This document shows, in pieces, positions 6,423 to 6,440 of a stretch of DNA of 6,440 nt; the stretch's first letter is position 1; every line of letters begins with the position of its first letter. The DNA lies in assembly GCA_945486445.1 (NCBI GenBank), contig CALYTD010000071.1:1-6440 (forward strand). The letters run 5' to 3'. The position numbers and the translations under genes are program-made. The notes under the pieces are model-generated. The model ran no database searches. It saw only the letters and a list, made by a program, of their open reading frames with translations, and was not told where the DNA came from. This stretch comes from an uncultured Prevotellaceae bacterium. GTDB taxonomy: Bacteria > Bacteroidota > Bacteroidia > Bacteroidales > Bacteroidaceae.

Positions 6423-6440
6423 ATGCAAACTTAAACAACC

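Overview
This window looks like chromosomal DNA from a member of the Bacteroidales, most likely a Prevotella-type organism. Four things point there: the transporter has a Bacteroidetes-type promoter (TTTTG, 19 bases, TACCTTTG); ribosome-binding sites are weak or absent; the histidine kinase carries the AGIAHEIQNPLNFV H-box common in that phylum; and the outer-membrane receptor joins an N-terminal TPR-like domain to a TonB-dependent plug and barrel. The genus is an inference from general resemblance, not from a search.

Left two thirds (2-4502, + strand): three tightly packed genes that look like one transcription unit. They are the catalytic end of a sensor histidine kinase that enters from beyond the left edge, a TonB-dependent outer-membrane receptor that starts inside the kinase stop codon (ATGA overlap), and an M20 zinc peptidase/deacylase of the ArgE/DapE type that starts 11 bases after the receptor stop. 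The promoter of this unit lies outside the window. The M20 gene carries an in-frame heptanucleotide tandem repeat that encodes a Pro/Thr/Leu/His-rich insert. Gain or loss of one repeat unit would truncate the enzyme, and this is the most striking feature seen.

Middle (4503-4806): a 304-base gap between convergent genes. It has no credible gene but is full of structure: a perfect 18-bp hairpin terminator, four 22-bp direct repeats with three near-palindromic cores in exact 22-bp phase, two short blocks repeated from the 3' end of the M20 gene, and a GC-rich 26-bp-arm inverted repeat.

Right (4807-6440, - strand): an AGCS-family sodium:amino-acid symporter with its own promoter, then a hairpin with a U-rich tail that probably terminates a leftward gene beyond the right edge.

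Taken together, the region covers sensing (kinase), outer-membrane uptake (receptor), hydrolysis of an N-acyl amino acid or peptide (M20 enzyme) and, in a separate unit, amino-acid import across the inner membrane. A shared amino-acid or peptide theme is possible but is inference only. The genes themselves belong to known families; the novelty, if any, is in the repeats.
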